A stretch of 64,000 bases of DNA from Archangium violaceum Cb vi76 (GCF_000733295.1 NZ_JPMI01000423.1:1-64000); one strand, 5' to 3'; shown: positions 10,592 through 20,652, counted from the first letter of the stretch. Numbers and translations are program-made. Notes: generated by a model not told the origin, from the letters alone.

Positions 10592-12514
10592 ATGGCGCTC
10601 CTTTCCTCTCCCGAGACCAGCCAGGAAGTCCCCCTCCCCCCGGAGATCCGGGCCAAGGCCTCCGTGGGCCCCGTGAGGACCCCGCGGATCCTTCGCTGGC
10701 TGGACTTCTTCCTCTCGGAGACCCTGCGCAACGCGCCTCCCGAGGAGCTCGTCCGTCACCGGGTGCTCGTGGCCGCCGCGTGCTTCATGCTCATGCTCGC
10801 CATGCTGTACCTGGCGATCACACTGTTCACGCCCTACTCCCCCCTCCCCGGCATCGCGGGCGTGCTGTACCTGGCCATCCTGGTGGCGGCGCGCAAGGCC
10901 CGGACGCTCGTGGTCCCCGCGGTCATCATGCTGGTGACCCTCACGATTGGCTTCCTGGGCGGCACCTTCTCGAACAAGACCAACCTCGAAGGGGGCGTGC
11001 ATGCCACCAACATGCTGCTCCCCGCCTTCGCCGTGTACCTGCTGGGGCCTCGCCGGGCACTGCCCTTCGTCCTCTTCCTCGTTGTCATCATGGACGTGGT
11101 CCACCCGCTCTACGTCCTGCGGCACGCCGACAGCTCCGATCCGTCCTTCTCGCTGGCACGGTTCTGGGTCCGGCACGGCATGGCGGGCATCGCCTTCCTG
11201 GGCATCTGGGGCATCAGCGCGTTGCACAGCACCGCCCGGGACGCGGCCCACCACTCGCTCGAGCGGGCCTTGAAGAAGCTGCGAGCCAGCGAGCTCAAGC
11301 TGAGCGGCATCATCGAGAGCACCGACGACATCGTGGTCGCGCTGGATCCCGAGGGGCGCCTGCTCGTGGCCAACTCGGCCATGGAGCGCTTCTACCGGTT
11401 GCTGGTCGGCAAGGAGCTCGAGCTGGGGCAGACGCTCTTCCGGTACTCGAAGCCGGAGCGCGTCCAGCTCTGGAGGAGCCGCCTCGCCCTGGTGCGCGAG
11501 GGCCAGCGCCTGCGCTACGAGGAGGCGTACGAGGCCGGAGGCTCCCGCGTCGTGCTGGACATCAGCATGCACCCCATCTTCGGAGAGACCGGCCGGACCG
11601 TGGGGGTGACGCTCTTCGCCCGCGACGTCACCCAGCGCAAGGAGGCCGAGACGCGGCTGGGAGAGATGCACCGCACCCTGGTGGATGTGTCGCGCCAGAC
11701 GGGTATGGCCGAGGTGGCCACCGGCGTGCTCCACAACGTGGGCAACACGCTCAACAGCGTCAACATCTCCACCACGCTCGTCACGGACCGGCTGCGCCGC
11801 TCCCGCGTCACGGGCCTGGCCAAGGCCGTCGGCCTGCTGCGCGACAACCTCCCGGAGCTCCCCACCTTCCTCACCCGCGACTCGCAGGGCAAGCAGTTGC
11901 CGCCCTACCTCATCGCGGTGTCCGACGAGCTGGTGGAGGAGCGGGAGAGCATGCTCAAGGAGATGCAGGCGCTCGCCCAGAGCGTCGAGCACATCAAGTC
12001 CATCGTCAGCATGCAGCAGAAGCACGCGCGCTCGGCGGGGGCGGTGGAGCAGGTGGACGTGCCGCAGCTCATCGACGAGGCGCTGCGCCTGCACGCCGTC
12101 TCCTTCGAGCGGCTGGCCATCCGCATCGTGCGGGACTACGCGGATGTGCCCCTCATCTTCGTGGATCGGCACAAGCTGCTGCAGATCCTCATCAACCTGC
12201 TGAGCAACGCGCGCCACGCGCTGGTGGACAGCGAGCAGGAGGACAAGTGCCTGCGCATCCGCGTCGAGCGCTCGGACGACGGAGAGCGGCTGCGCATCGA
12301 CGTGACGGACAACGGGGTGGGCATCGCGCCGGAGAACGTGGCGAGGCTGTTCACCCAGGGCTTCACCACCAAGAAGACGGGGCACGGCTTCGGCCTGCAC
12401 ATCAGCGCCCTGGCCGCCGAGGAGATGAAGGGGAAGCTGTCCTGTACCAGCCCCGGGCCCGGCCAGGGCGCCACCTTCACGCTCGAGCTGCCCGTGAAGG
12501 GCGAGACCGCCTAG
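10592..12514 (+). CDS. Membrane-bound PAS sensor histidine kinase with atypical H-box
   Basis: The N-terminal third holds about five to six hydrophobic segments (residues 45-215), followed by a PAS domain (about 235-345) and a kinase core. The phosphoacceptor region reads GVLHNVGNTLNSVNIS with H381, not the usual HE/DLRNPL type; this variant is common in deltaproteobacterial kinases. The ATPase has the N-box (ILINLLSNARHAL), DNGVGI, and GFTTKKTGHGFGLH. No receiver domain or response regulator gene is adjacent, so it is an orphan. ATG 10592 is preferred to an upstream in-frame codon. A GC-rich hairpin follows the stop. Confidence 0.88.
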   Translation: MALLSSPETSQEVPLPPEIRAKASVGPVRTPRILRWLDFFLSETLRNAPPEELVRHRVLVAAACFMLMLAMLYLAITLFTPYSPLPGIAGVLYLAILVAARKARTLVVPAVIMLVTLTIGFLGGTFSNKTNLEGGVHATNMLLPAFAVYLLGPRRALPFVLFLVVIMDVVHPLYVLRHADSSDPSFSLARFWVRHGMAGIAFLGIWGISALHSTARDAAHHSLERALKKLRASELKLSGIIESTDDIVVALDPEGRLLVANSAMERFYRLLVGKELELGQTLFRYSKPERVQLWRSRLALVREGQRLRYEEAYEAGGSRVVLDISMHPIFGETGRTVGVTLFARDVTQRKEAETRLGEMHRTLVDVSRQTGMAEVATGVLHNVGNTLNSVNISTTLVTDRLRRSRVTGLAKAVGLLRDNLPELPTFLTRDSQGKQLPPYLIAVSDELVEERESMLKEMQALAQSVEHIKSIVSMQQKHARSAGAVEQVDVPQLIDEALRLHAVSFERLAIRIVRDYADVPLIFVDRHKLLQILINLLSNARHALVDSEQEDKCLRIRVERSDDGERLRIDVTDNGVGIAPENVARLFTQGFTTKKTGHGFGLHISALAAEEMKGKLSCTSPGPGQGATFTLELPVKGETA

Positions 12515-12536
12515 GGCCCTCCGGACGAAGCGTGGA

Positions 12537-12562
12537 CGGCCGTCGCCCACGGGAGACGGCCG
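12537..12562. terminator. GC-rich hairpin after the histidine kinase
   Basis: CGGCCGTC and GACGGCCG form a perfect 8-base stem with a 10-base loop, 23 bases beyond the kinase stop. A T-run is absent, as is usual in this genome. Confidence 0.45.
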
Positions 12563-12694
12563 GGACCTGGCTCCCCGCGGGGACCGCACCTGGCCATGGC
12601 CTTGCAGAGACCACGTCCGTCGCTCGCCTGCTGACCAGGAAACCCCGGCCGGAGGAGACCTCCGGCCCCGGACTTGTGACAGGCCCCACTCCGT

Positions 12695-12710
12695 TCTACG
12701 TTTTCGTAGA
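12695..12710. promoter_or_regulatory. Palindromic operator TCTACG-N4-CGTAGA before the toxin-antitoxin pair
   Basis: A perfect 16-base inverted repeat (TCTACG TTTT CGTAGA) lies 12 bases before the antitoxin start. Ribbon-helix-helix antitoxins normally bind such palindromes and repress their own operon. The AT-rich centre stands out from the surrounding GC-rich DNA. Confidence 0.65.
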
Positions 12711-12721
12711 GAGGTACCGCC

Positions 12722-12997
12722 ATGGCCGAGACCCAGATTTCCGCGTATGTCTCCGAGACCACCAAGGAGCTCGTCGAGCGTTACGTGGAAGCACATGGGA
12801 TGAAGAAGGGCCGCCTCATCGAGGAGGCGCTCCTGCACCACCTCCAGGCCCTCCGCGAGCTGCCGGCGGACCTGATCATCCCGCCTCGAATCGTGGTGGA
12901 GCAGAAGACCTTCGAGCGCGTCGCGGCCCTGACCCGGCGCCCACGCAAACCCACGAAGGCGCTCCGCGCACTGATGGATGGCAAGAAGCCGCGCTAG
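12722..12997 (+). CDS. Ribbon-helix-helix antitoxin-like protein
   Basis: 91-residue protein with a CopG/Arc-type N-terminus: a beta strand (TQISAYVSETT) then two helices (ELVERYVEAHGMKKGRLIEEALLHHLQAL). The C-terminal half is basic and probably wraps and neutralises the toxin. It sits 6 bases before a GNAT-type toxin gene, and a palindromic operator precedes it. In known GNAT systems (TacAT, AtaRT) the ribbon-helix-helix protein blocks the acetyltransferase and represses the operon. The arrangement fits that model. The pairing is inferred from order and fold pattern. Confidence 0.8.
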   Translation: MAETQISAYVSETTKELVERYVEAHGMKKGRLIEEALLHHLQALRELPADLIIPPRIVVEQKTFERVAALTRRPRKPTKALRALMDGKKPR

Positions 12998-13003
12998 CTT
13001 CCC

Positions 13004-13528
13004 GTGGCCATCGACATCCGCAGGCTGCTCCAGGAAGACGACCGCTCGGATTTCCGCTCGGGCAACGTCGACCTCGACCGGTTCTTCCAGCGTTACGCCG
13101 GACAGAACCAATTCCGCCATCACATCGGCACGACGTATGTCGCGCTCGAGAACGGAACGATCGCCGGCTTCGTGACCGTCACGCCTTCTGAAATCACCGT
13201 GGCGGAGCTCCCCGTGCCGCGGCGCAGGAAGTTGCCGCAATACCCGCTTCCCGTGCTCCGTCTGGCGCGGCTCGCCGTCGATGAACGGGCGCGAGGGCGA
13301 GGCATCGGCAGCACGCTGCTGCGCGCCGTCTTCGTGCTCGCCCACCGCATGGCGGACGAGTTCGGTTGCCTCGGCGTCGTCGTCGACGCGAAGCCAGAAG
13401 CCGTCCCGTTCTACGAGAAGCTCGGGTTCATCGACCTCGAAGCCAGGGCCGGCCATCTCGGCGACAGGCCCGAACCAAGACCGATGTTTCTCGAGCTGGG
13501 GGCCATACCCAAGCCGTCCGCATCGTGA
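13004..13528 (+). CDS. GNAT acetyltransferase toxin (TacT/AtaT-like)
   Basis: This 174-residue protein has the Gcn5-related acetyltransferase fold. The acetyl-CoA loop RGRGIGST follows LARLAVDE (about residues 86-103), and VPFYEKLGF near residue 140 is the conserved C-terminal motif. The N-terminal stretch with SGNVDLDRFFQRYA matches toxins that acetylate the amino group of aminoacyl-tRNA and stop translation. The start is GTG at 13004, only 6 bases after the antitoxin stop, so the genes are co-translated. Other GNAT roles are possible, but the antitoxin partner and operator favour a type II toxin. Confidence 0.82.
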   Translation: MAIDIRRLLQEDDRSDFRSGNVDLDRFFQRYAGQNQFRHHIGTTYVALENGTIAGFVTVTPSEITVAELPVPRRRKLPQYPLPVLRLARLAVDERARGRGIGSTLLRAVFVLAHRMADEFGCLGVVVDAKPEAVPFYEKLGFIDLEARAGHLGDRPEPRPMFLELGAIPKPSAS

Positions 13529-13540
13529 AGCCCCGCCCGC

Positions 13541-13563
13541 CAGCCCTTTCCCGGAGGGAGAGG
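13541..13563. repeat. Dispersed palindromic intergenic repeat, short copy
   Basis: CCCTTTCCCGGAGGGAGAGGG is a degenerate copy of the CCCTCTCCC/GGGAGAGGG element, between the toxin gene and the metallopeptidase gene. Confidence 0.45.
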
Positions 13564-13634
13564 GTCCAGCGCGGCACGCTCCACCGACTCGGCTCTTTTC
13601 CCCCGTGGCCGAAGTGTCTACCGTCCGCCTCCCC

Positions 13635-15155
13635 ATGGACCGCCCCCTTCCTGCCCTGCGCGCGAGCCTGGACGATTTCCTCGCCGAGCTGGCCACCCTC
13701 CAGTACCGCCACGCCGCCGGCTTCGCCCAGGATCTCCCCCTCCGCGAGCTCTACGAACACTCGCCCGAAATCGCCTCCCCCGAGGCCTTCGCCGCCGTCA
13801 CCGAGTCCGTCCCCAAGGCCCAGGCCAAGGGCGACTCGCTCGGCGTGCGCCGCCTCCGGCTGCTGCGCGACTTCATCGCCACCCAGATAGAAGAAGCCCT
13901 CGCCGCCCCCGCCGCCCAGGCCCTCGCCCAACTCGAGGCCCGCTCCCGTCTCTCCGTGGACGACCAGACCCTCTCCCTCGGCGAGGCGCTCGGCCAGCTC
14001 CCGCATGAGCCCGAGCGCGGCCGGCGCGCCCTGCTCGAGAGCGCCACCGGCGGCTTCCTCTGGGACAACAAGGGCCGCTACGGCGAGCGCCGCGAGGCCG
14101 CCTTCCGCGTCACCGAGCAGCTCCGCGCCCCCAGCTACACCGCCCTGCGCGCGGACGTCTCCGGCATCAAGCTCGAGCCCCTCGTCGAGGCCGCCGAGCA
14201 GACGCTGCGCCTCACCGAGGACGCCTACCGAGACGTGCTCGCCTACGTCCTCAAGAAGGTGGAGCCCACGCTGCGTCCCCTGCCCTCGGGCCACGCGCGC
14301 CGGCATGATTTGCAGGCCGCCACCCAGGTGTCCTGGCTCGGCGGCTTCTTCCGGCGCGAGGACACGTTGCCCGCCGTCGTCCGCTGGCTCGGCGAGTGGG
14401 GCTTCCACCCGTCCGCCGAGGGCCGCATCCGCCTGGATGACGAGGAGCGTCCCGGCAAGGCCTCCCGTCCCTTCACCGTCTCGGTGCGCGTGCCCGGCGA
14501 GGTGCGCCTCGTCCTTCAGCGCCGCGCGGGCCTCGATGCCCTGGGCAGCCTCCTGCACGAGTATGGCCACGCGCTGCACCACGCCCATGTGTCCGACCAG
14601 TTGCCGCTGGAGCTGCGCCGGCTGGGGGACGCCTCGGTGACGGAGGCCTTCGCCACCCTCTTCGAGCGGCTCCTCACCGACGAGGAATGGCTCAAGCGCT
14701 ACCTGCGCCAGCCCTCGGCCACCGCGCGCGACGCCTCGCGCATGGCCGCCTTCCAGGCCCTCACCGTCCTGCGCCGGCACTGCGCGAAGCTGCCCTACGA
14801 GCTGTCCCTGTACGAGCACGGCCCCTCGCCCGAGCGGGCCGAGGAGTACGCGGATGCCCAGCGGCGCGCGCTCTTCGTCGAGGCACACCCGGGCTTCTTC
14901 CTCTTCGACGTGGACCCCCAGCTCTACGTGACGCGCTACCTGCGCGCCTGGGCCCTGGAGACGCGGCTCACCGCGCACCTCACCGGGCGTTTCAACGAGG
15001 ACTGGTGGCGCAACCCCACCGCCGGCCGTTGGCTCCAGGGCCTCTTCGCCCGGGGCGGTACCGACGACGCCGAGGCGCTCGCCCAGGAGATTTCGGGAAA
15101 AGAGCTGACGCTCCCCGAGGCGGGAACCCGCCTCGTGGCTCTGCTCGACCGATGA
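13635..15155 (+). CDS. Zinc metallopeptidase with HEYGH motif (M3/M32-like gluzincin)
   Basis: This 506-residue, largely helical protein carries LGSLLHEYGHALHHAH in its C-terminal half, a HEXXH zinc site of the kind seen in oligoendopeptidases. The downstream SVTEAFATLFERLL supplies a candidate third glutamate ligand. No signal peptide is present, so it is likely a cytoplasmic peptidase degrading oligopeptides. ATG 13635 is chosen; a GTG at 13605 is an alternative. The N-terminal 280 residues are rich in alanine and leucine helices, as in the family's lid. Exact family assignment is uncertain because only the active-site region is recognisable. Confidence 0.75.
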   Translation: MDRPLPALRASLDDFLAELATLQYRHAAGFAQDLPLRELYEHSPEIASPEAFAAVTESVPKAQAKGDSLGVRRLRLLRDFIATQIEEALAAPAAQALAQLEARSRLSVDDQTLSLGEALGQLPHEPERGRRALLESATGGFLWDNKGRYGERREAAFRVTEQLRAPSYTALRADVSGIKLEPLVEAAEQTLRLTEDAYRDVLAYVLKKVEPTLRPLPSGHARRHDLQAATQVSWLGGFFRREDTLPAVVRWLGEWGFHPSAEGRIRLDDEERPGKASRPFTVSVRVPGEVRLVLQRRAGLDALGSLLHEYGHALHHAHVSDQLPLELRRLGDASVTEAFATLFERLLTDEEWLKRYLRQPSATARDASRMAAFQALTVLRRHCAKLPYELSLYEHGPSPERAEEYADAQRRALFVEAHPGFFLFDVDPQLYVTRYLRAWALETRLTAHLTGRFNEDWWRNPTAGRWLQGLFARGGTDDAEALAQEISGKELTLPEAGTRLVALLDR

Positions 15156-15184
15156 GCGCCGTCCCCTGGCGGGGTGCCGGGGGA

Positions 15185-15514
15185 CTACTTCTTCTTGCGC
15201 AACGCGCGGACGATCTTGTCCTTCGTCGCGTTGGTGCCGGTGGCCGCGGCCTTGGGCTTGCTCGCCGAGCGCGCCTGGCCCGTGCGCTCGCGCATGGCCT
15301 TCATCAGCTGCATCTCGATGAGGAGCAGCTCGTCACCCAGCTGCTCGTTGTTGCCCGCGGCACGGGGAAGCGGCGCGCTCTTGCTGGGGGCACCGGCACC
15401 GTGCCGGAGCCGCAGCACCTTCTCCTCCTCGGCCGTCAGGGTCTGCGTCTTCTCCAACGCGGCCTTGACCTCCTTGGACGTCACCGTCGTGCTACTGCCG
15501 ACCTTGCGCTCCAT
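15185..15514 (-). CDS. Small basic conserved hypothetical protein
   Basis: 109-residue protein with no recognised domain. A central segment TLTAEEEKVLRLRHG resembles the start of sigma-70 region 4 (xEEExVLRLRxG), but no helix-turn-helix follows. The C-terminus is Lys/Ala-rich and basic (KDKIVRALRKKK), which suggests nucleic-acid binding. The start ATG at 15514 follows a good ribosome binding site, GGGAGCGGAG. It converges with the metallopeptidase gene, 29 bases away. Codon use is native. The function is unknown. Confidence 0.65.
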   Translation of the reverse strand: MERKVGSSTTVTSKEVKAALEKTQTLTAEEEKVLRLRHGAGAPSKSAPLPRAAGNNEQLGDELLLIEMQLMKAMRERTGQARSASKPKAAATGTNATKDKIVRALRKKK

Positions 15515-15675
15515 CTCCGCTCCCTTGCAGTGGGCACCTGAACATCCGCTCATGTCGGACGCGTCCGGTGCGCAACCGTCGAGGATTCTAGAGATCGCAA
15601 GAGGAGGGTCAAATTTTCTTCCAACAGGCCGCTGCCTCCCTGTAGCGGCCTGACTCCCGCGCAACACCTGCCAGG

Positions 15676-16719
15676 TCAGTTGCCCTCTTCGTCCGCGGGC
15701 TCGTCCGCGGGCTGGGCGGCCCCTGCTCCCGGAGTGGTGCCCTCGGGCTTGTTGCGAGGGATGCCGAAGCGGTCCAGCGCGTCCGCGATGCCCTGCGGCT
15801 TGTCCGCGTCCGGCAGGAAGTTCTCCGGCGGCTGCAACTTCGGGTCCTGGCCGATTTCACTCAGCGCGGACTCGAGCACCATGCGCAGCTCGGCGGCGCC
15901 CCCGGCGTCATTGGCGGGCACGGTGATGCGCCCATCCAGGCGCGTCTTGAGGACGACGGAGGTCTCCGCGTCCACCAGCACCTCGCCCGTCAGCGACTTG
16001 GGCGTGCGGTTCTCGAAGAAGGCCAGGCGGCGCTTGGTGGTGTCATCCCGGCCGCCCTTGGGCTCGGAGAGCGCGGGCAGCACGGCCCGTGTGGTGCCCG
16101 TGTTGCCTTCTGGACCCAACGTCACGTTGTAGCGCCACGCGGTGCGGCCCTCGTGGGTGACGGTGCCCTGCGGGGACAGCAGCATCCGGCCCCGGAAGAG
16201 CGCGTCCAGGTCGCGGATGGCGGCGGTGAGCTCGGTGCGGGTGCGCTCGGCCATGCCGCGGTCGCGCAGACGCTGGCGGAAGGTGCCGTAGCGGTTGCGG
16301 GCGTACACCTTGCCCCCCACGCGCATCACCTCCAGGCCCTGGTCCCGGCTGTTCTCCAGCACACCGTGGAAATCTCCGCTCACACCACCCGGGCCGGCGC
16401 GGAAGGTGCGCGTCTCCGTCAGTTTGGTGGGGACGGTGCCCGGGGCGCCCGTCCACTCGTAGGTGACGGTGGCCTTGAAGGCGTGGGGTCCCAGACGCTC
16501 CGTCACCTCGGCGGCGTCCATGGAAAGGATGCGGCGGGCCACGCGGGGATTGTCCGCCACGTCCTCGGGCGGAAGCTTCTCGGCGGCCGAGGCCACCACC
16601 TTGGGCGGGTCCTCGGGCGAGAAGATGCGAGCCTTGGCCGCCTTGTCGACAGGGTCCTGGCAGGCCACGGTGGCGAGGGCCAGGGTGGCGGCGAGGGCGA
16701 ACTTCGGGAAACGGGTCAC
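15676..16719 (-). CDS. Lipoprotein of unknown function
   Basis: This 347-residue exported protein has a short signal peptide ending in the lipobox LATVAC, with cysteine about 20, so it should be lipid-anchored. The body is mainly beta-strand-like, with an FKATVTYEW region resembling lipid-binding or LolA/DUF2092-style barrels. The C-terminus is a Pro/Ala/Glu-rich tail. The start is GTG 16719, preceded by a strong GGAGGAG site. No catalytic motif is visible. It is divergent from the DUF2058-like gene and probably lies at the inner face of the outer membrane. Confidence 0.72.
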   Translation of the reverse strand: MTRFPKFALAATLALATVACQDPVDKAAKARIFSPEDPPKVVASAAEKLPPEDVADNPRVARRILSMDAAEVTERLGPHAFKATVTYEWTGAPGTVPTKLTETRTFRAGPGGVSGDFHGVLENSRDQGLEVMRVGGKVYARNRYGTFRQRLRDRGMAERTRTELTAAIRDLDALFRGRMLLSPQGTVTHEGRTAWRYNVTLGPEGNTGTTRAVLPALSEPKGGRDDTTKRRLAFFENRTPKSLTGEVLVDAETSVVLKTRLDGRITVPANDAGGAAELRMVLESALSEIGQDPKLQPPENFLPDADKPQGIADALDRFGIPRNKPEGTTPGAGAAQPADEPADEEGN

Positions 16720-16821
16720 GACTCCTCCGGCTCCATGCGGGGGTTGCCCAAATTACGGGGTGGGTGCTGGAGCGGCAAGGGACGGCTTGCGCGCGCCAAT
16801 GTACGGGATAGAACGCCACCT

Positions 16822-17706
16822 ATGCAGAACCTGCGTGACAAGCTCTTGAAGGCTGGCCTGGTCTCCGAGGACCAGGCCAAGAAGGCGGAGACCACCGCCC
16901 CGACCCGCCGTCCCGCCCCGTCGCAGGAGGCCCGGCGCGAGGGCCCTCCTGGCCGCCAGGAGAGGGAGCCTCGTGAGGACCGGGGGCGCGACGAGCGTCC
17001 GCCGCGCCGCGAGGGCCGTGAGGGTGGACGTCCTCCCCAGGCGGGTGGCCGTCCCCAGGGACAGGGTGGCCGTCCTCAGGGACAGGGTGGCCGGCCCCAG
17101 GGTGGCCCTCCCCGTGGCCCGGGTGGGCGCCCCCAGGGTGGACGTCCCCAGGGCGGGCGGCCGGGCGGTGAGCCGTCGGGCGGCATCGTCCCCAAGCTGC
17201 CCCCGCTGCCGGGCTCCAAGGCCGCCCAGCGGATGGAGTCCAAGAAGCAGGTGGAGCTGGACCGCAAGCTGCGCGAGCTGGTGCTCGGCGGCCAGGTGCC
17301 CGTGGACGTGGGCGCCACCGTCTTCTACTTCATGACGCGCAAGGGGAAGCTGCGCCGCCTGGAGCTGACCGAGACGCAGGCGAAGCAGCTCGAGGACGGC
17401 ACGCTCGGCGTGGTGGAGCGTCCGGAGCCGGCGCAGATCGAGCACTCGCTGGTGCCCGCCGCGGTGGCCGAGCAGATGTACGCCATCTCGAAGAAGTCGG
17501 TGCGCTTCCTCAACCGCCAGGACTTGCCCATCGGCTTCATGAGCGATGACCAGGTGAAGGAGCAGCAGGCGGCGGAGGCTCGCGGCGACGCTCCGGTGGA
17601 CGAGGGCGACGACGAAGTCACCGAGGGCGAGGAGTCCGCTCCCGCCGAGGCCGCCGCCGAGGGCACGCCGAGCCCCGAGGGTGGCTCCGAGCCCACGCCG
17701 TCCTGA
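16822..17706 (+). CDS. DUF2058-like protein with Gly-Arg-Pro-Gln repeat tract
   Basis: 294-residue protein. The N-terminus (MQNLRDKLLKAGLVSEDQAKKAE) matches the start of the DUF2058/YaiL family, which has been linked to nucleic acids. Residues about 30-120 form a low-complexity tract rich in Gly, Arg, Pro and Gln with repeated GGRPQGQ units. A folded C-terminal part (about 130-245, with VFYFMTRKGKLRRLELT) follows, and the end is acidic. ATG 16822 is the natural start because homology begins there. Arg/Gly tracts usually bind RNA or drive condensation; that is inference here. A hairpin terminator follows. Confidence 0.75.
   Translation: MQNLRDKLLKAGLVSEDQAKKAETTAPTRRPAPSQEARREGPPGRQEREPREDRGRDERPPRREGREGGRPPQAGGRPQGQGGRPQGQGGRPQGGPPRGPGGRPQGGRPQGGRPGGEPSGGIVPKLPPLPGSKAAQRMESKKQVELDRKLRELVLGGQVPVDVGATVFYFMTRKGKLRRLELTETQAKQLEDGTLGVVERPEPAQIEHSLVPAAVAEQMYAISKKSVRFLNRQDLPIGFMSDDQVKEQQAAEARGDAPVDEGDDEVTEGEESAPAEAAAEGTPSPEGGSEPTPS
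17044..17165 (+). repeat. In-frame tandem repeat, 21-base unit
   Basis: Near-identical GGTGGCC units start at 17044, 17065 and 17086 (period 21 bases, encoding GGRPQGQ), then degrade into shorter GGRPQ units up to about 17165. The repeat keeps the reading frame of the DUF2058-like gene, so copy number could vary without breaking it. Confidence 0.75.
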
Positions 17707-17718
17707 CCTCGCGTCCGG

Positions 17719-17753
17719 CCCACCGGGTGGTGACCATGTCATCACCGGGTGGG
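17719..17753 (+). terminator. Hairpin after the DUF2058-like gene
   Basis: Two 15-base arms (17719-17733 and 17739-17753; 13 of 15 pairs match) around a 5-base loop, 12 bases after the stop codon. There is no T-run. Confidence 0.55.
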
Positions 17754-17779
17754 CTCCGATGAAGGCCCGGACACACGAA

Positions 17780-17806
17780 GGCCCTGGCCCGGAGAGGACC
17801 AGGGCC
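17780..17806. terminator. Hairpin between convergent genes
   Basis: GGCCCTGG and CCAGGGCC form a perfect 8-base stem with an 11-base loop, 18 bases beyond the M20 peptidase stop on the minus strand. It probably serves that gene and may act in both directions. Confidence 0.5.
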
Positions 17807-17824
17807 CGCGTGTGAAGGCAGTGC

Positions 17825-19270
<1,446 letters not shown>

Positions 19271-19473
19271 GCGAAATGGCTCCGGGTTCAAACGGAAGGC
19301 ACTTCCATCTACACCACCCCGGGCAACAATGGGCGGACCTCGCCATGACGCAAGGCGGCACGGCAGGTAGGCCGCTCGCTTCCCAACCCTGGAAATCCTG
19401 TTCCCGGCCAGGGACAGGGCCGTACCCCCTCCGCAGGAGGGTGGCCCGCCGGGCGCCCACCCGGAGAGGAGTC

Positions 19474-20652
19474 TCAACCGAAGGCGTCGTAGCCGGTGAT
19501 GGCCTTGCCGAGCACGAGGGTATGCACCTCGTGGGTGCCCTCGTAGGTGTAGACGCTCTCGAGGTTGAGCATGTGGCGGATGGGCGGCCAGGCATCGGTG
19601 ATGCCATTGGCGCCATAGATGCCGCGGGCCACACGGGCGATCTCCAGGGCGGCCTTCACGTTGTTGCGCTTGGCGAGGCTCACCATGGCGGGGGTGACCT
19701 TGCCCTCGTCCTTGAGGCGCGCCAGGCGGAGGGAGAGGAGCTGCGCCTTGACGATCTCCTGGAGCATGTCCGCCAGCTTCTCCTGGGTGAGCTGGTAGGC
19801 GGCGATGGGCTTGTCGAACTGGCCACGGGAGAGGGAGTACTCGCGAGCGCCCTCGAAGCAGGCGATGGCGGCGCCGGTGACGGCGAAGGCGATGGTCATC
19901 CGCGCGTTGTTGAGACAGGACAGGGGACCGCGAAGACCGGTGACACCGGGCAGCATGTGGGAATCGGGCACGCGCACGTCCTGGAAGAACAGCTCACTGG
20001 TGGTGGAGGCGCGCATGGAGAACTTCCCGGGAATCTCACGGGCGGTGAAGCCGGGCATGCCCTTCTCCACGAGGAAGCCGCGGATGGACTCGGGGCCGCC
20101 CTCGTCCGTCTTGGCCCAGACGATGGCCACGTCGGCGATGGAGCCATTCGTAATCCACGTCTTGGAGCCATTGAGGACCCAGGAGTCGCCATCGCGGCGG
20201 GCGCGGGAGCGCATGCCGGCGGGATTGGAGCCGAAGTCGGCCTCGGTGAGACCGAAGCAGCCGATGAGCTCACCGCGAGCCATGGCGGGGAGGAAGCGCT
20301 GCTTCTGCTCCTCGGTGCCGTAGGCGTGGATGGGGAACATGCAGAGCGAGCCCTGCACGGAGGCGAAGGAGCGCAGCCCGGAGTCCCCGCGCTCGAGCTC
20401 CTGGAGGATGAGGCCGTAGCTGACGGTGTTCATGCCAGCACAGCCGTAACCCTGGAGGTTGGCGCCGAACACGCCCATCTCGCCGAGACGGGGCACGAGG
20501 TGGGAGGGGAAGGAGCCCTCGCGGAAGTGCTTTCCGATGATGGGGAGGACCTCGGAGTCGACGAAGCGGGCGACGGTATCGCGGGCGGCCTTTTCCTCTG
20601 GGGAGAGGAGATCGTCGATGCGGAAGAGATCGGTGATGTCCGCGCGAGACAT
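19474..20652 (-). CDS. gcdH: Acyl-CoA dehydrogenase, probable glutaryl-CoA dehydrogenase
   Basis: FAD enzyme of 392 residues that would oxidise and decarboxylate glutaryl-CoA to crotonyl-CoA in lysine and tryptophan breakdown. FAD-binding motifs GCFGLTEADFGSNPAGM and WVLNGSKTWITNG are present, and the catalytic glutamate lies in VYTYEGTHEVH near residue 370, as in glutaryl-CoA dehydrogenases. The short-chain pattern RGIYGANGITD precedes it. It is divergent from an SDR gene by 85 bases, so the intergenic region must hold both promoters. Another short-chain acyl-CoA dehydrogenase specificity cannot be excluded. Confidence 0.85.
   Translation of the reverse strand: MSRADITDLFRIDDLLSPEEKAARDTVARFVDSEVLPIIGKHFREGSFPSHLVPRLGEMGVFGANLQGYGCAGMNTVSYGLILQELERGDSGLRSFASVQGSLCMFPIHAYGTEEQKQRFLPAMARGELIGCFGLTEADFGSNPAGMRSRARRDGDSWVLNGSKTWITNGSIADVAIVWAKTDEGGPESIRGFLVEKGMPGFTAREIPGKFSMRASTTSELFFQDVRVPDSHMLPGVTGLRGPLSCLNNARMTIAFAVTGAAIACFEGAREYSLSRGQFDKPIAAYQLTQEKLADMLQEIVKAQLLSLRLARLKDEGKVTPAMVSLAKRNNVKAALEIARVARGIYGANGITDAWPPIRHMLNLESVYTYEGTHEVHTLVLGKAITGYDAFG

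Noticed and set aside
10574-13696. A 1040-codon minus-strand frame across the histidine kinase and toxin-antitoxin genes
   Set aside because: It overlaps several genes with clear motifs and itself shows only compositional bias.
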